DNA of 64,000 nucleotides, taken from Anaerobiospirillum succiniciproducens DSM 6400 (GTDB taxonomy: Bacteria; Pseudomonadota; Gammaproteobacteria; Enterobacterales; Succinivibrionaceae). The notes beneath the pieces were generated by a model that did no database searches, was not told where the DNA came from, and worked only from the letters and a program-made list of their open reading frames with translations. A program made the position numbers and the translations under genes. Position 1 is the stretch's first letter. Every line of letters begins with the position of its first letter. Of the stretch, positions 1-9,312 are shown piece after piece. The stretch is from contig NZ_AXWV01000016.1 of NCBI RefSeq assembly GCF_000482845.1, positions 1 to 64,000 of the forward strand. Reading direction: 5' to 3'.

Positions 1-240
1 TACGAATTTGATGAACCGATTTACGGAGTAGAGAGAACATTCAAAGGATCTGAGGCTGAGTACTTATATGTCAATCCTGAAACCAAGGAGCGAAGCATGA
101 TTCCACTAAGTCATGCACATTACTATATTCTCAAGTGTGTAGGCCTCAGGGTTTTACCAGCAAGGGTATCTAAAACATCACTATGTGGATGTTTAAGAAC
201 AAAGTTTAGGGCTCCACCAGGTGGATCACTTTACCTCTAA
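1..240 (+). CDS. C-terminal end of an unrecognised protein (partial)
   Basis: An open frame runs from the first base of the window to a TAA at 238-240 and gives the last 79 residues of a protein whose start lies outside. It begins YEFDEPIYGV and ends APPGGSLYL. A strong hairpin with a T-run follows about 30 bases later, which supports a real gene end. I do not recognise the family: the piece is mixed charged and hydrophobic, has a CGC motif near its end, and shows no membrane segment or known catalytic motif. A mobile-element protein is possible but nothing in the sequence proves it. Confidence 0.55.
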   Translation, partial: YEFDEPIYGVERTFKGSEAEYLYVNPETKERSMIPLSHAHYYILKCVGLRVLPARVSKTSLCGCLRTKFRAPPGGSLYL

Positions 241-271
241 TCATTGTTACTAACTTTTTTCAAAAGAAATA

Positions 272-316
272 CGAGGCGTAATCCGCATATATATCGGGTT
301 AGCCTCGATTTTTTTT
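272..316 (+). terminator. Intrinsic terminator after the partial gene
   Basis: A stem pairing CGAGGC with GCCTCG, extended inward by further pairs, is followed by a run of eight T. It lies about 30 bases after the TAA of the partial gene at the window start. Confidence 0.8.
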
Positions 317-521
317 AAAGAGTTTTGATAAACTCAGGTACTAATGATGAGTATGGCAAGGCAGTTGAAGCGGCAAACCATCTTGCTAACAGGATTATGA
401 ATACATTAGGAAATATTGTTAGCACCAGAGTTTAGTAACTAAGTCAGATTTACTTGCATTCAAACATAGAGCATGTCTTTAGCCTGCTCTATGGTGAGTT
501 TTACGAATCTTCTTTCATCTC

Positions 522-555
522 AAGGCAGCATGGCTTCTGGCTATGTTGCCTTTTT
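522..555 (+). terminator. Hairpin with T-run, probable terminator
   Basis: AAGGCA pairs with TGCCTT and the stem extends inward with G-U pairs; five T follow. It would end a plus-strand transcript, but no gene is recognised immediately upstream. Confidence 0.55.
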
Positions 556-614
556 ATTCTTTGAAGATATGGCAATTATCTAAACGCGTGGGCGTGTTGG
601 TTTTTGTAATATAC

Positions 615-640
615 AAAAGGCTGCATGATGCAGCCTTTGT
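615..640 (-). terminator. Terminator of pyrD
   Basis: A perfect 10-bp stem, AAAGGCTGCA/TGCAGCCTTT, with a 3-base loop lies about 30 bases beyond the pyrD stop. T-rich sequence follows on both strands, so it may work in both directions. Confidence 0.8.
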
Positions 641-666
641 TGTTTTATTAAGGTGATTGCGGTTAT

Positions 667-1692
667 TTAGAGATTATCAACAATCTCTTTGACCACGATT
701 GGGCCCTGATAGATTAAGGATGAGTACAGCTGAATTAAGGATGCACCAGCGCTCATCTTATCGCGAGCTGCAATAATGCCATTGATACCGCCTACACCGA
801 TAAGAGGGATGCGGCCATTAAGACGGGCAGCAGCCTTCTTAAGAGTCTCAGTAGACTTAAACTGAATTGGCTCGCCTGATAAACCACCCCACTCTGATGC
901 GTGGCTCATGCCATGAATTTCGCTTCTGCTAGTAGTGGTATTAGTGCAGGTCATGCCATCGATCTTGAGCTCAACGCAAGCATCGCACACAGCCATGAGC
1001 TGCTCATCAGTAAGATCAGGTGCTACCTTTACAACTAATGGCACATAGCGATTGTACTGCTTTTGTAATCTTGATTGCTCTTCTTTAAGAGCGGTAAGCA
1101 GGCGGATCAGTGGCTCAGCCTCTTGAAGAGCAGTTAAATCTGGAGTGTTTGGGCAGGAGACGTTAACCGCAATATAGTCACAGCAGTTATAGACCTTCTG
1201 CATGCAGATAATGTAATCACTTGCTGCATTCTCAATTGGAGTAGTTTCATTCTTACCAATTGAAACACCCACAATGCCCTTGTAATGACGATTACGCAGG
1301 TTATTTACTAAGTAATCAACACCCTTGTTATTAAAGCCCATGCGATTGATTAAACCACGAGCCTCTTTAACGCGGAACATACGTGGACGTGGGTTACCAT
1401 CCTGTGGCTTAGGGGTTACGGTTCCTAACTCTAAGTAACCAAAGCCTAGAGCACCAAAGTAATCAATGGCATCACCGTTCTTATCCATGCCTGCAGCAAG
1501 ACCAACTGGGTTATCAAACTTTAAACCCATAACCTCAACAGGCTTTAAAGCTACATTTTGAGAAAAGAGCTTTAAAAGTGGTTGCTTTGATAAGAAACGT
1601 CCAGTTGAGATAGTCAGACTGTGTGCATTCTCAGGGTCCATTGAAAAGACCAGAGGACGGATGAGACCAGGATAAAGAGAGTAAAGTGACAT
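667..1692 (-). CDS. pyrD: Dihydroorotate dehydrogenase (quinone), class 2-like
   Basis: PyrD oxidises dihydroorotate to orotate in pyrimidine synthesis; class 2 enzymes sit on the inner membrane and pass electrons to quinone. I take the ATG at 1690-1692 as start, giving 341 residues (E. coli PyrD has 336). It has GGGG/GAAG-rich sequence just upstream and matches the start of the E. coli protein (MSLYSLYPGL), whereas the longer reading frame adds 48 unrelated residues. The N-terminal amphipathic helices, the GVSIGKN flavin-binding segment and the late GVGGI phosphate-binding motif are all visible. The active-site loop reads NVSCPNT instead of NxSSPNT, so the residue aligned with the class 2 catalytic Ser (E. 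coli Ser175) is Cys, the base used by class 1 enzymes. A terminator follows the stop. Confidence 0.95.
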   Translation of the reverse strand: MSLYSLYPGLIRPLVFSMDPENAHSLTISTGRFLSKQPLLKLFSQNVALKPVEVMGLKFDNPVGLAAGMDKNGDAIDYFGALGFGYLELGTVTPKPQDGNPRPRMFRVKEARGLINRMGFNNKGVDYLVNNLRNRHYKGIVGVSIGKNETTPIENAASDYIICMQKVYNCCDYIAVNVSCPNTPDLTALQEAEPLIRLLTALKEEQSRLQKQYNRYVPLVVKVAPDLTDEQLMAVCDACVELKIDGMTCTNTTTSRSEIHGMSHASEWGGLSGEPIQFKSTETLKKAAARLNGRIPLIGVGGINGIIAARDKMSAGASLIQLYSSLIYQGPIVVKEIVDNL

Positions 1693-1944
1693 CTTCACAC
1701 ACCCCGAAAACAACTGCAAAAAGACAAATATATGGTGAACCAAAGCGCGTTTGTGCATCGCTAGCTCACATACAAGTGGCTCGGGTCTAGCAAAATACCT
1801 AGACTTGTTACCACTATCTATAACGTAGCATAGCACTCAATACTTAGCTCAATATAAGCAAGCTACTTTTCGATAAAAATCCATTTTAACTTACTCAAAT
1901 TGGCTCGAGCGTATTGTACACGAGAATGATAGTTTTGCTATATG

Positions 1945-1969
1945 CGAAAAACCCCGCTAATGCGGGGTC
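1945..1969 (-). terminator. Terminator after the DUF2835 gene
   Basis: ACCCCGC pairs with GCGGGGT around a 4-base loop, and T5 follows on the minus strand. It lies about 90 bases beyond the stop of the gene at 2060-2287. Confidence 0.8.
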
Positions 1970-2059
1970 TAATTTAGTACTACTCCCTAGCTATTCTTAG
2001 CCTGAGTCAGCCTTTTGGGCTTGCTCTTTTTTACTTTTGAATGGATTTCTAGGTATTAG

Positions 2060-2287
2060 TTAGATACGCTCAAGGCGTAAGAACTTATTGGTATCAGATA
2101 CGGCTAGACGAAAGCGCCCTTGAACACCGCTGCGAGTGGTAAATTTGCGCAGATGGTTAGCATCAATATCAATGACACTGCCCTCTACAGAACGTACACG
2201 CAAACGATGCGCAGAGCCGCGATAGACGCGCATTAACTCTTCAGGATCAATATTGAGTATGAAGTGATAGTAGCGTTCACTAGCCAT
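2060..2287 (-). CDS. DUF2835 family small protein
   Basis: A 75-residue protein. Its ending, GVQGRFRL followed by NKFLRLERI, is the conserved signature I associate with DUF2835, a small gammaproteobacterial family of unknown function. The length is normal for the family. The first half carries the usual YYHF and YRGSA segments. There is no signal peptide or membrane segment, so it is probably cytoplasmic. It lies between pepN and pyrD, which are neighbours in E. coli, on the same strand as both. It has its own terminator downstream and is separated from pepN by about 200 bases containing a 12-bp tandem repeat. No function can be given. Confidence 0.8.
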   Translation of the reverse strand: MASERYYHFILNIDPEELMRVYRGSAHRLRVRSVEGSVIDIDANHLRKFTTRSGVQGRFRLAVSDTNKFLRLERI

Positions 2288-2406
2288 AGTCTTACATCTT
2301 GAGTATTGGGGTACTAAACTTTAGTTGTAGGCATTGTATTAATGCCGATGAACAAGCCTTGATGGGCCATCGCTTCTATAGCCTCATAGATGAGTCTTTA
2401 GGAGCG

Positions 2407-2477
2407 TTGGCCTTATCGTTGGCCTTATTGTTGGCCTTATTGTTGGCCTTATTGTTGGCCTTATCGTGGCCTTATCG
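2407..2477. repeat. 12-bp tandem repeat, six units
   Basis: Six head-to-tail copies of TTGGCCTTATTG or TTGGCCTTATCG (the last lacks one T) lie 14 bases beyond the pepN stop codon. The unit is four codons long. In one minus-strand frame it would read Asn/Asp-Lys-Ala-Asn repeats, but in the pepN frame it contains stops. Confidence 0.9.
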
Positions 2478-2490
2478 TGGGCCTTGTCTC

Positions 2491-5343
2491 TTAAGACATG
2501 GTCTCGTCGTCTTGCTTTAAGGCGGCTTCAACCTTTTCAAAAACGGAGCGGGATACATCTGGAATGTTCTTGATCTTGTTGAGGTACTCTTCAGCCTTGG
2601 CAATACGAGTGGTATCAAAACGACGGTAGTTAATCATGCCATCGAGAATACGAGCTGCTACTGATGGGTTGATGGAGTTAACCTTGCTTACTACATCATA
2701 CATCAGGGCGTAACCCATACCGTCACGGCGGTGTAGAGCTACTGGGTTTGAATAGCCCATAGTGCCTACGAGTGCGCGAACACGGTTTGGATTGGTGATG
2801 TCAAAGCGTGGGTGATCTAAGAGCTTGCGTACCACCTTAACAGTGTTCTCTGAAGATACGGCAGCCTGTACAGAGAAGAACTTATCGAAGGTTAATGGAT
2901 CGCTACCATAGCTATCTTCAAAGAGTTCTAAGAGCTTTGCTGAGCATGGTAGATCTAACTCAACTGCAGTACGTAAAGCAGCTAAGCGATCGGTCATGTT
3001 GTTAGAATCCTCGTAGGCATTAGAGATGAGATCATCTGCGCTCATGCCATCATCTACAGCAAGGTAACCCACACACAGCATGTGCTGAGCAACAGCATGT
3101 ACGGCACGGCGAGCAGCAGCCTCAGGCTCGTACTTATATTTACCACGTGAACGAGTCTTATTCTCAAGGCTCTTGAAATCATTAATAAGAGTCTTAGCTA
3201 TAGTGATGCTCAATCCTTCACGAGCTGCGCTTAAGCCATCAATATCGATCTTCTTGAAGGTCTCCATGAGAGTAGTGATATCAGGCACGCTAATAAGCTT
3301 AGCCTTAAGCTGCAGGTCAAGCTTTTCGTCATGGATAACGTATGCAATAGCTCTGATGATGTCCTCAGGGGCCTTCATATCACCAGTCTGAGCCTTATCA
3401 ATATTCTCATGGATATAGTTATTGATAAGAGTCATGAATGAGTCTACGCGGATGAATGGATCATCGCAGTGCTCAAGTATATTGATAAGGTCAGAAACTG
3501 AGTAAGTTGCATTGAGCTTTACAGGAGCTGAGAAGTCACGCAGTACTACCGGGATAGTACCCTTAGGCAGATTAGTAAACTCAAAGCTTTGCTCTTCCTT
3601 AGTAAGCAGCAGCACACCATCCTCAGGCAGCTCAGGCGGCACAATGCTCTCACCCTCGGCAGTTAAGAATGAGGTGCGTACTGGAATTACAAATGGCTCC
3701 TTGGTCTTTTGGCCTGGAGTTGGAGGAGTGCTCTGATGCATGGTTAAGATAAGCTTAACATTGCTCTTAGTCTTAGCAACCTTAACTGCACTATCCTTCT
3801 CTTGAGACTCATAGTCCTCTAACTCATCGCTTTCAGACTCGCTAGCCTTTTGTGCTGCAGCTTCAGCATGGGCTTTTTGCAATGCAGCATGTGCAGCTAA
3901 AGCAGCATCTGAGGCCTTATTTGAGTCCGTTGCATGCGGTTCAGAGTCAATGTTCTCAGAGGTTACTCCGTCAACATTGGCGTATGACCACTTAGCAAAG
4001 AGCTCTGGAGTACCGGCCTGTGAGTACCAACGGCGGAACTGAGATAAGTCACGTAAAGAGGCTGTTTCCATTGATAGGATAAAGTCCTCAATGGTTGCAG
4101 CAGAACCATCGTGATGCTTAATGTACTCAGCTACACCTCTTTGGAAAGATGCCTCGCCTAAAATGGTGTGAATCATACGGATGATTTCAGCACCCTTGTC
4201 GTAGATGGTAACGGTGTAGAAGTTATTCATCTCCATTACCTGCTCTGGACGAACAGGGTGAGCCATTGGGCCTGCATCTTCAGCAAATTGACGTGAGCGA
4301 ATCAAGTTAACTGCATCTAAACGAGTTAAAACACGGCTGTTAACGTCAGAGGAGAACTCTTGATCGCGGAATACAGTTAAGCTCTCTTTTAAAGATAACT
4401 GGAACCAATCACGTAAAGTTACACGATCACCAGTCCAATTGTGGAAGTATTCGTGTCCAATAACACCTTGTACAGTGTAGAAGTTAGTATCGGTGGCAGT
4501 GTCGCGATCAACTAACACACAGCTTGAGTTGAAGATGTTAAGACCCTTGTTCTCCATCGCGCCGAAGTTGAAGAAATCAACTGCTACCACGTTAAAGACA
4601 TCTAAGTCATACTCAAGACCAAAGCGCTGCTCATCCCAAGCCATAGACTGCTTGATGCACTCCATAGCCCATTTGCCGCGACTATAGGCACCACGATCAA
4701 CATACAGTCCTAATTGAACTTCACGGCCTGACTTAGTGACAAACTTATCTTCGATAATGTCAAAGGTACCGGCTACCATAGCAAAAAGATAGCTTGGCTT
4801 TGGGAACGGATCTTCCCAAACGGCAAAGTTACGGCCGTCTTCAACACCGACATCAACTAAATTACCGTTACTTAATAACACGCCGCAGCCGTACTCAGGA
4901 GCAACAATGCGTACACGGTACTTAGCTAAAACATCAGGACGGTCTAAGAAGTAAGTAATACGTCTAAAGCCTTCAGGCTCACACTGTGTGCAAAAACAAC
5001 CTGCAGACTTATAAAGACCCATCAATGAGGTGTTAGCAGCTGGATTGATGACACACTCAGTAGTGAGTTCAAAGTCATCCTGCACATCATGGACAATTAA
5101 TTCGTTTTCAGAGACGGTGTACTTGCATGGCTGTCCGTTTAACAGTACGTCCTTTAACTCTAGCTCCTCACCATCAAGACGTAATGGAGCCTTGCTATCA
5201 GCAGTCAGGCGAACATAGTGAGCAGTTGATCGCACCACGGTGTAATCATTGCCCAACACAAAGTTAAGTTCGATATCAGTAGCGGTGAAGTCAGGCTTCT
5301 TATAATCAAGACGCTTTTTAGCCTTAAAGTTGCCAGCAGTCAT
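2491..5343 (-). CDS. pepN: Aminopeptidase N (M1 family) with an internal low-complexity insertion
   Basis: PepN is a cytoplasmic zinc aminopeptidase that trims N-terminal residues from peptides during turnover. The substrate-binding GAMEN motif lies near residue 261 and the zinc site HEYFHNWTGD near 296-300 (same numbering as E. coli His297), with the third ligand in KESLTVFRDQEF. The C-terminal helical domain is complete. The start ATG follows GGGAG with good spacing. The protein is 950 residues against about 870 in E. coli. The difference is an Ala/Glu/Ser/Lys-rich insertion at about residues 463-525, between the conserved YSQAGTP segment and the beta-sandwich strand that begins NVKLILTMHQ. 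The insertion is likely a surface loop. The longer frame continues without interruption, so this is not a frameshift. Confidence 0.96.
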   Translation of the reverse strand: MTAGNFKAKKRLDYKKPDFTATDIELNFVLGNDYTVVRSTAHYVRLTADSKAPLRLDGEELELKDVLLNGQPCKYTVSENELIVHDVQDDFELTTECVINPAANTSLMGLYKSAGCFCTQCEPEGFRRITYFLDRPDVLAKYRVRIVAPEYGCGVLLSNGNLVDVGVEDGRNFAVWEDPFPKPSYLFAMVAGTFDIIEDKFVTKSGREVQLGLYVDRGAYSRGKWAMECIKQSMAWDEQRFGLEYDLDVFNVVAVDFFNFGAMENKGLNIFNSSCVLVDRDTATDTNFYTVQGVIGHEYFHNWTGDRVTLRDWFQLSLKESLTVFRDQEFSSDVNSRVLTRLDAVNLIRSRQFAEDAGPMAHPVRPEQVMEMNNFYTVTIYDKGAEIIRMIHTILGEASFQRGVAEYIKHHDGSAATIEDFILSMETASLRDLSQFRRWYSQAGTPELFAKWSYANVDGVTSENIDSEPHATDSNKASDAALAAHAALQKAHAEAAAQKASESESDELEDYESQEKDSAVKVAKTKSNVKLILTMHQSTPPTPGQKTKEPFVIPVRTSFLTAEGESIVPPELPEDGVLLLTKEEQSFEFTNLPKGTIPVVLRDFSAPVKLNATYSVSDLINILEHCDDPFIRVDSFMTLINNYIHENIDKAQTGDMKAPEDIIRAIAYVIHDEKLDLQLKAKLISVPDITTLMETFKKIDIDGLSAAREGLSITIAKTLINDFKSLENKTRSRGKYKYEPEAAARRAVHAVAQHMLCVGYLAVDDGMSADDLISNAYEDSNNMTDRLAALRTAVELDLPCSAKLLELFEDSYGSDPLTFDKFFSVQAAVSSENTVKVVRKLLDHPRFDITNPNRVRALVGTMGYSNPVALHRRDGMGYALMYDVVSKVNSINPSVAARILDGMINYRRFDTTRIAKAEEYLNKIKNIPDVSRSVFEKVEAALKQDDETMS

Positions 5344-5503
5344 CCGTGTCTCCCTTGTTCTTATCTAATAAAGCAAATACTTGCAGATAAGTCCTTAAAC
5401 TAAAACATTGAGTATGCGTCACAGCGCAAATTATTAAAATTATACAACCGCATGATGCAGCCTTGGCATCAAGCGGAAATAAATAGCACATTGAAGCTCA
5501 ACA

Positions 5504-5548
5504 AAAGCAAAGGGCAGTTGCTAATTTAGTAACTGCCCTTTGCTCTTT
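5504..5548 (-). terminator. Terminator of prc
   Basis: A 12-13 bp stem (GCAAAGGGCAGTT with AACTGCCCTTTGC) lies just beyond the prc stop, with T-rich sequence after it on the minus strand. Confidence 0.85.
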
Positions 5549-5565
5549 TAGATGAAATCTAAGCT

Positions 5566-8169
5566 TTAGCGCACCATGCGGATTACGCTCTTATCCTCGG
5601 CTACAGCACTATCCTCTTGCATTACGCTTGGGTAAGAGTTGTCGCGCAGATAGTTAACAGTGGAATTGGTGTTGCTGTCTTCGATTAAAGCTTTGAACTC
5701 TGTGTCGCTTACTCGTAAGTAAGTATCATCCTCGTTGACAGTACGCCATGGGCCTAATAAAGCACCATCTGCATCCATGTTATTAATCTCGCCAGTGCCA
5801 GTTGCATAGCTTTGTGCTGAAAACTCTGCACTATCAGCTTGCATTGAAACACCATCGCTCTGTGGCTCTTGAATCTCTGCTGCAGCAGCAGCTGTAGCTA
5901 CTGAGCCTTCTAAAGCGGCGGTCTTTTCAGTGCTATCCTTTGTACTATCCTTAGCGCCCTCTTTAGTTGACTCTTTGGCCTTAGCGTGAGCTTTGGACTT
6001 AAGTGAGCTGTTTTGTACGCGATCGGCATCAGGACGGGCAGGCATTGCAGCAGCACCTGGAGGTGATGAAGTGCCAGATCCTTTGGAGATCTCATCGCGC
6101 TCAACCTGGAAGCGAGTTAATACTGGAGCCTTGCTTGCCTTGTAGAGCTTTTGCTTTTGCGCATCAGCAAAATCTGAGGCAATAGCTACAGTCTCATTTA
6201 ACACAACATCATCAAACTCAAAGTCATCAGGCAGGTCATCAAGCTTCTTAATTGGCTTCTTGCCCATTAAGGCTAAGCGCTTATTTGTAGTCTTGATACG
6301 GTATGCATCGTCCTCATCCTTAAGCGCCTTACGCTTGTCGAGGTTTATAGATAATACCTTATCGTTCTTGAGCTTGTAGTAGCGATCCATGTCTGTCTTC
6401 ATGATCTTGAAGACCTCGTTCTTGGCGCTACGCTTATCGCTTAGACGCTGCAGCTCAGGAACATAAGCAGCAATGTTTAAGATAGCCTCGTATGGAGCTG
6501 GATTAATCTTATCCCATGGCAGAGCATTGTTCTCAGAGCCCTCACCGTATTCCTCGTGATCTACTAAGGATGGTAAGTAGATATCTGGAGAAACACCCTT
6601 AAGCTGAGTTGAGCCGCCATTGATACGGTAGAACTTAGCAATGGTGTAGTGAATTGAGCCAAGCTCTTGATCGTTGAAATCGTACACACGAGCAAGTGGC
6701 TTAGACTGCTGTACAGTACCCTTACCAAAGGAAGTATCGCCAACAATCAGAGCACGACCGTAATCACTTAAAGCTGCAGCCATAATCTCAGAGCTAGATG
6801 CTGACAGACGGTTGATTAAGACCACAAGTGGGCCATCATAAGCAACCTTAGAATCGCTATCGATCTGAGGCATTACATTGCCACGAGCATCACGTACTAA
6901 AACGATTGGGCCCTGCTTGATGAACAGACCTGAGGATAAAGTAGCCTCAGGGAGCAGACCACCGCCGTTGTTACGTAAATCCACAACTAAAGCATCAATC
7001 TTAGTGCCTTCAGCTTGAACTCTTTCAATCTCTTTCTTGATATCTAAGTTGAGATTGGTGTAGAAGCTCTTGATCTTAAGCACAGCGATCTGCTTGCCCT
7101 TGTGCTTTTTAACTTCGATCTTAGCCTCAGAGTCCTGCATACGTACCTTGTCACGGATAATATCCACGCTAAAGGTAGAGATCTGAGAACCATCACCGCG
7201 CTCAATATCTAAAGTAATCTTGGTACCCTTTGGACCTTTAATCTTCTTAACAACTTCATTTAGTCGCCAGCCGATAATATCGTCATAAGTACCGTCAGCC
7301 TGACGTACGCCTAAGATCTTATCTTTAGCCTTGAGCTTCTTGGTACGCTCAGCAGGAGATCCAGGCAGCACTGAGTTAATCACAGTGTACTCATCATCTG
7401 AGGTCAATACAGCACCGATACCCTCAAGTGACAAGTTGATATTGTCATTGAAGTTCTCTGAATCTTCTGGGCTTAAATATGAGGTATGGGGATCAATTGC
7501 AGTTGCAAAGGCGTTCTCAAACACAGAGAACACATCCTCTGAACGGGTTTGGGCAATCTTGGATAAAGCGGCGTTGTAACGGTTGGTTAAACGCTTGTAG
7601 GCTTCTTTTTCGGTCTTATCAGACAGAAGCTGTAAGATAAGCTCGTTTTTGAGCTCCTTTAACCATTGCTGCTTTAAAGCATCTTCATCAGCTAAGAACT
7701 CTGCATCATTACGCTTAAGCTCAATAGTCTCATCAGTACTTAAATCAACATTGCCTGCCTTTAAGGTATCGACAAAGTATGAGTACTTATTGAAGCGACG
7801 CTGAATAAAGAAGTTGTACAGCTCGTATGGATAGGATAAATCGCACAGCAGAATAGATCTGGTGATGCGATCGCGATTAGCGTAGATCTCATCGACCTCT
7901 GCTTTGGTAAAGAGGCTCTTGTTGTAATCAAGCATGTACAGGTACTGCTTGATCACCTTATCTACAAACTCGTTATCTACATCGATAGCTTTGTAGTGAG
8001 CACGAAGATAGCTATTAGCTGTACGAGTACAAGCTGTCTGATGCATGCCCTCAGGAGCAAGCACTGGCAAATCTTCCTTGGTAGGAATTTCAAGTTTTGC
8101 CTCAGCAGTTACTGAGGTTACCAGTAATGCAAGGCATAAGGCTAATCGTGAAAAATTGAGCTTAAGCAC
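5566..8169 (-). CDS. prc: Tail-specific (C-terminal processing) periplasmic protease Prc
   Basis: Prc cleaves periplasmic proteins, including ssrA-tagged substrates and peptidoglycan hydrolases, near their C-termini. A cleavable signal peptide occupies about residues 1-24 (ending VTAEA). A PDZ domain starts near residue 245 (GIGAVLTSDDEYTVI). The Ser-Lys catalytic pair is present: Ser in NRLSASSSE near residue 455 and Lys in FGKGTVQ near 481, close to E. coli Ser452 and Lys477. The start is GTG, preceded by AAAGG. The protein has 867 residues against 682 in E. coli. The excess is mostly a C-terminal tail of about 175 residues, rich in Ala, Ser, Lys and Asp, ending in a more ordered stretch. 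proQ lies upstream on the same strand, the same gene order as in E. coli, but about 1.1 kb away. Confidence 0.95.
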   Translation of the reverse strand: MLKLNFSRLALCLALLVTSVTAEAKLEIPTKEDLPVLAPEGMHQTACTRTANSYLRAHYKAIDVDNEFVDKVIKQYLYMLDYNKSLFTKAEVDEIYANRDRITRSILLCDLSYPYELYNFFIQRRFNKYSYFVDTLKAGNVDLSTDETIELKRNDAEFLADEDALKQQWLKELKNELILQLLSDKTEKEAYKRLTNRYNAALSKIAQTRSEDVFSVFENAFATAIDPHTSYLSPEDSENFNDNINLSLEGIGAVLTSDDEYTVINSVLPGSPAERTKKLKAKDKILGVRQADGTYDDIIGWRLNEVVKKIKGPKGTKITLDIERGDGSQISTFSVDIIRDKVRMQDSEAKIEVKKHKGKQIAVLKIKSFYTNLNLDIKKEIERVQAEGTKIDALVVDLRNNGGGLLPEATLSSGLFIKQGPIVLVRDARGNVMPQIDSDSKVAYDGPLVVLINRLSASSSEIMAAALSDYGRALIVGDTSFGKGTVQQSKPLARVYDFNDQELGSIHYTIAKFYRINGGSTQLKGVSPDIYLPSLVDHEEYGEGSENNALPWDKINPAPYEAILNIAAYVPELQRLSDKRSAKNEVFKIMKTDMDRYYKLKNDKVLSINLDKRKALKDEDDAYRIKTTNKRLALMGKKPIKKLDDLPDDFEFDDVVLNETVAIASDFADAQKQKLYKASKAPVLTRFQVERDEISKGSGTSSPPGAAAMPARPDADRVQNSSLKSKAHAKAKESTKEGAKDSTKDSTEKTAALEGSVATAAAAAEIQEPQSDGVSMQADSAEFSAQSYATGTGEINNMDADGALLGPWRTVNEDDTYLRVSDTEFKALIEDSNTNSTVNYLRDNSYPSVMQEDSAVAEDKSVIRMVR

Positions 8170-9254
8170 AGCTGAAGTTACCTTTGCGATTCTAATTTGG
8201 ATAGCTATTTGTCTAAAAGTTCATGCCTAGCATACTCTTATAGGCACTTTGGCAAAACTATCCACATATCTCACTACTTATGCGCCCATAACTAAACACC
8301 AAGATAAAAGTATTTCGGCCTAGTTTAGTTACGAGCAAGGATTCATTATCCTCACAGTGCAGATAAGTAGTAAAAAACCATTCACACACCAAATTACCTG
8401 TCCAAGTTAAGTGCCACATGCTGTGCACGAGGCGCTTTAATGTAATGTGCCCTGGACAGTAGTAGAGTGTAGTACTAGATGAGCCCGATCTCTCATCTAA
8501 TGCGAAAAAACTTATTTTGTTACGTGCAATGCACCTTTGTTGCCTGAAGGCATACTTAATTCGTACAGTGCACCTTTTGTTGCTTGCACTGCTGCTTGAT
8601 ATGGCCATATGCACCTACGCGGCAGTCATCATGGCAAGCAATGCTATATGTAACTAAGCCAAATCTAGTTACACGAGCTTATATGCTAACAGCTTGAACA
8701 TAGCATTAACTTAGATTGACAGCATATGTACAAACTCAAAAGTTTAGCAAATACATGCGTTCTTAACAAATATCTTGCATGCAAAAACAAGTGTATCAGC
8801 TATAAAAACGGCAATCTTAGTTGTAAATTATCAAATCTAACGCACTAGCAAAATGATACATAAGCACCATCACTGGGCAGCTCATCTCCCAAAACACTGT
8901 TATTTAGCACCATAGAGCTAAATTCTACTAGGCATTCGAGCATTAACCACGGTTTATTGGTTGCATCTTGCATGAGCTAGTCCCCAGAGCAATTAACAGC
9001 ACCTGCAACTCCACTTAGCCATTTATTGGCTGATAGCTCTGATGGATTATTGGAGCTGTCGGATAGTTGTAGCCTAGCAGATTTTTGTGGCTACCAAATT
9101 GTTAGAGCCGCCTGATGGTTGGAGCTAGCAGATTGTAGAGTCTGTCAAATTGTTATGACAGCCGCAGCGGCGCAAGATGCTGCAGCTTAGTTTAATGCTG
9201 TTGTATTGGGCTTTTGGGATTGGCAGTGCGTTTTTTGCTAGGTTCAATAGTAAA
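8170..9254. other. 1.1-kb gap between proQ and prc
   Basis: No supported gene. Small open frames on both strands have no family resemblance and poor starts. The part at about 9010-9160 contains loosely repeated GGATTATTGGAGCTG/AGCAGATTGTAGAG-like segments. It presumably holds the prc promoter, but I cannot place one with confidence. Confidence 0.5.
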
Positions 9255-9283
9255 CAAGGCGGCATAGAGTCTATGTCGCCTTG
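9255..9283 (-). terminator. Hairpin beyond proQ, probable terminator
   Basis: CAAGGCGGCATAGA pairs with TCTATGTCGCCTTG around a one-base loop. It lies 30 bases after the proQ stop; only a weak T-rich stretch follows on the minus strand. Confidence 0.7.
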
Positions 9284-9312
9284 CTTAAAATCAGGTAAGG
9301 TAACTAAGATAA

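Larger units (their letters stand above)
317..666. other. Gap with two hairpins and a possible coding remnant
   Basis: No convincing gene. A short frame at 325-435 (TTG start, 36 codons, ending NIVSTRV) has coding-like composition, but no clear ribosome binding site or recognised family. It may be a remnant of a longer gene. The rest of the gap holds the two terminator hairpins listed separately. Confidence 0.4.

Noticed and set aside
1693-1836. 48-residue N-terminal extension of PyrD
   Set aside because: No similarity to the family, weaker start region, and a good ATG with upstream purine-rich site gives the expected length.
2299-2520. 73-codon plus frame with Leu-Ala repeats
   Set aside because: It simply reads the 12-bp tandem repeat and overlaps the pepN end on the other strand.
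8258-8614. 118-codon minus frame between prc and proQ
   Set aside because: No family resemblance, no good ribosome binding site, irregular composition with many rare residues; treated as chance.
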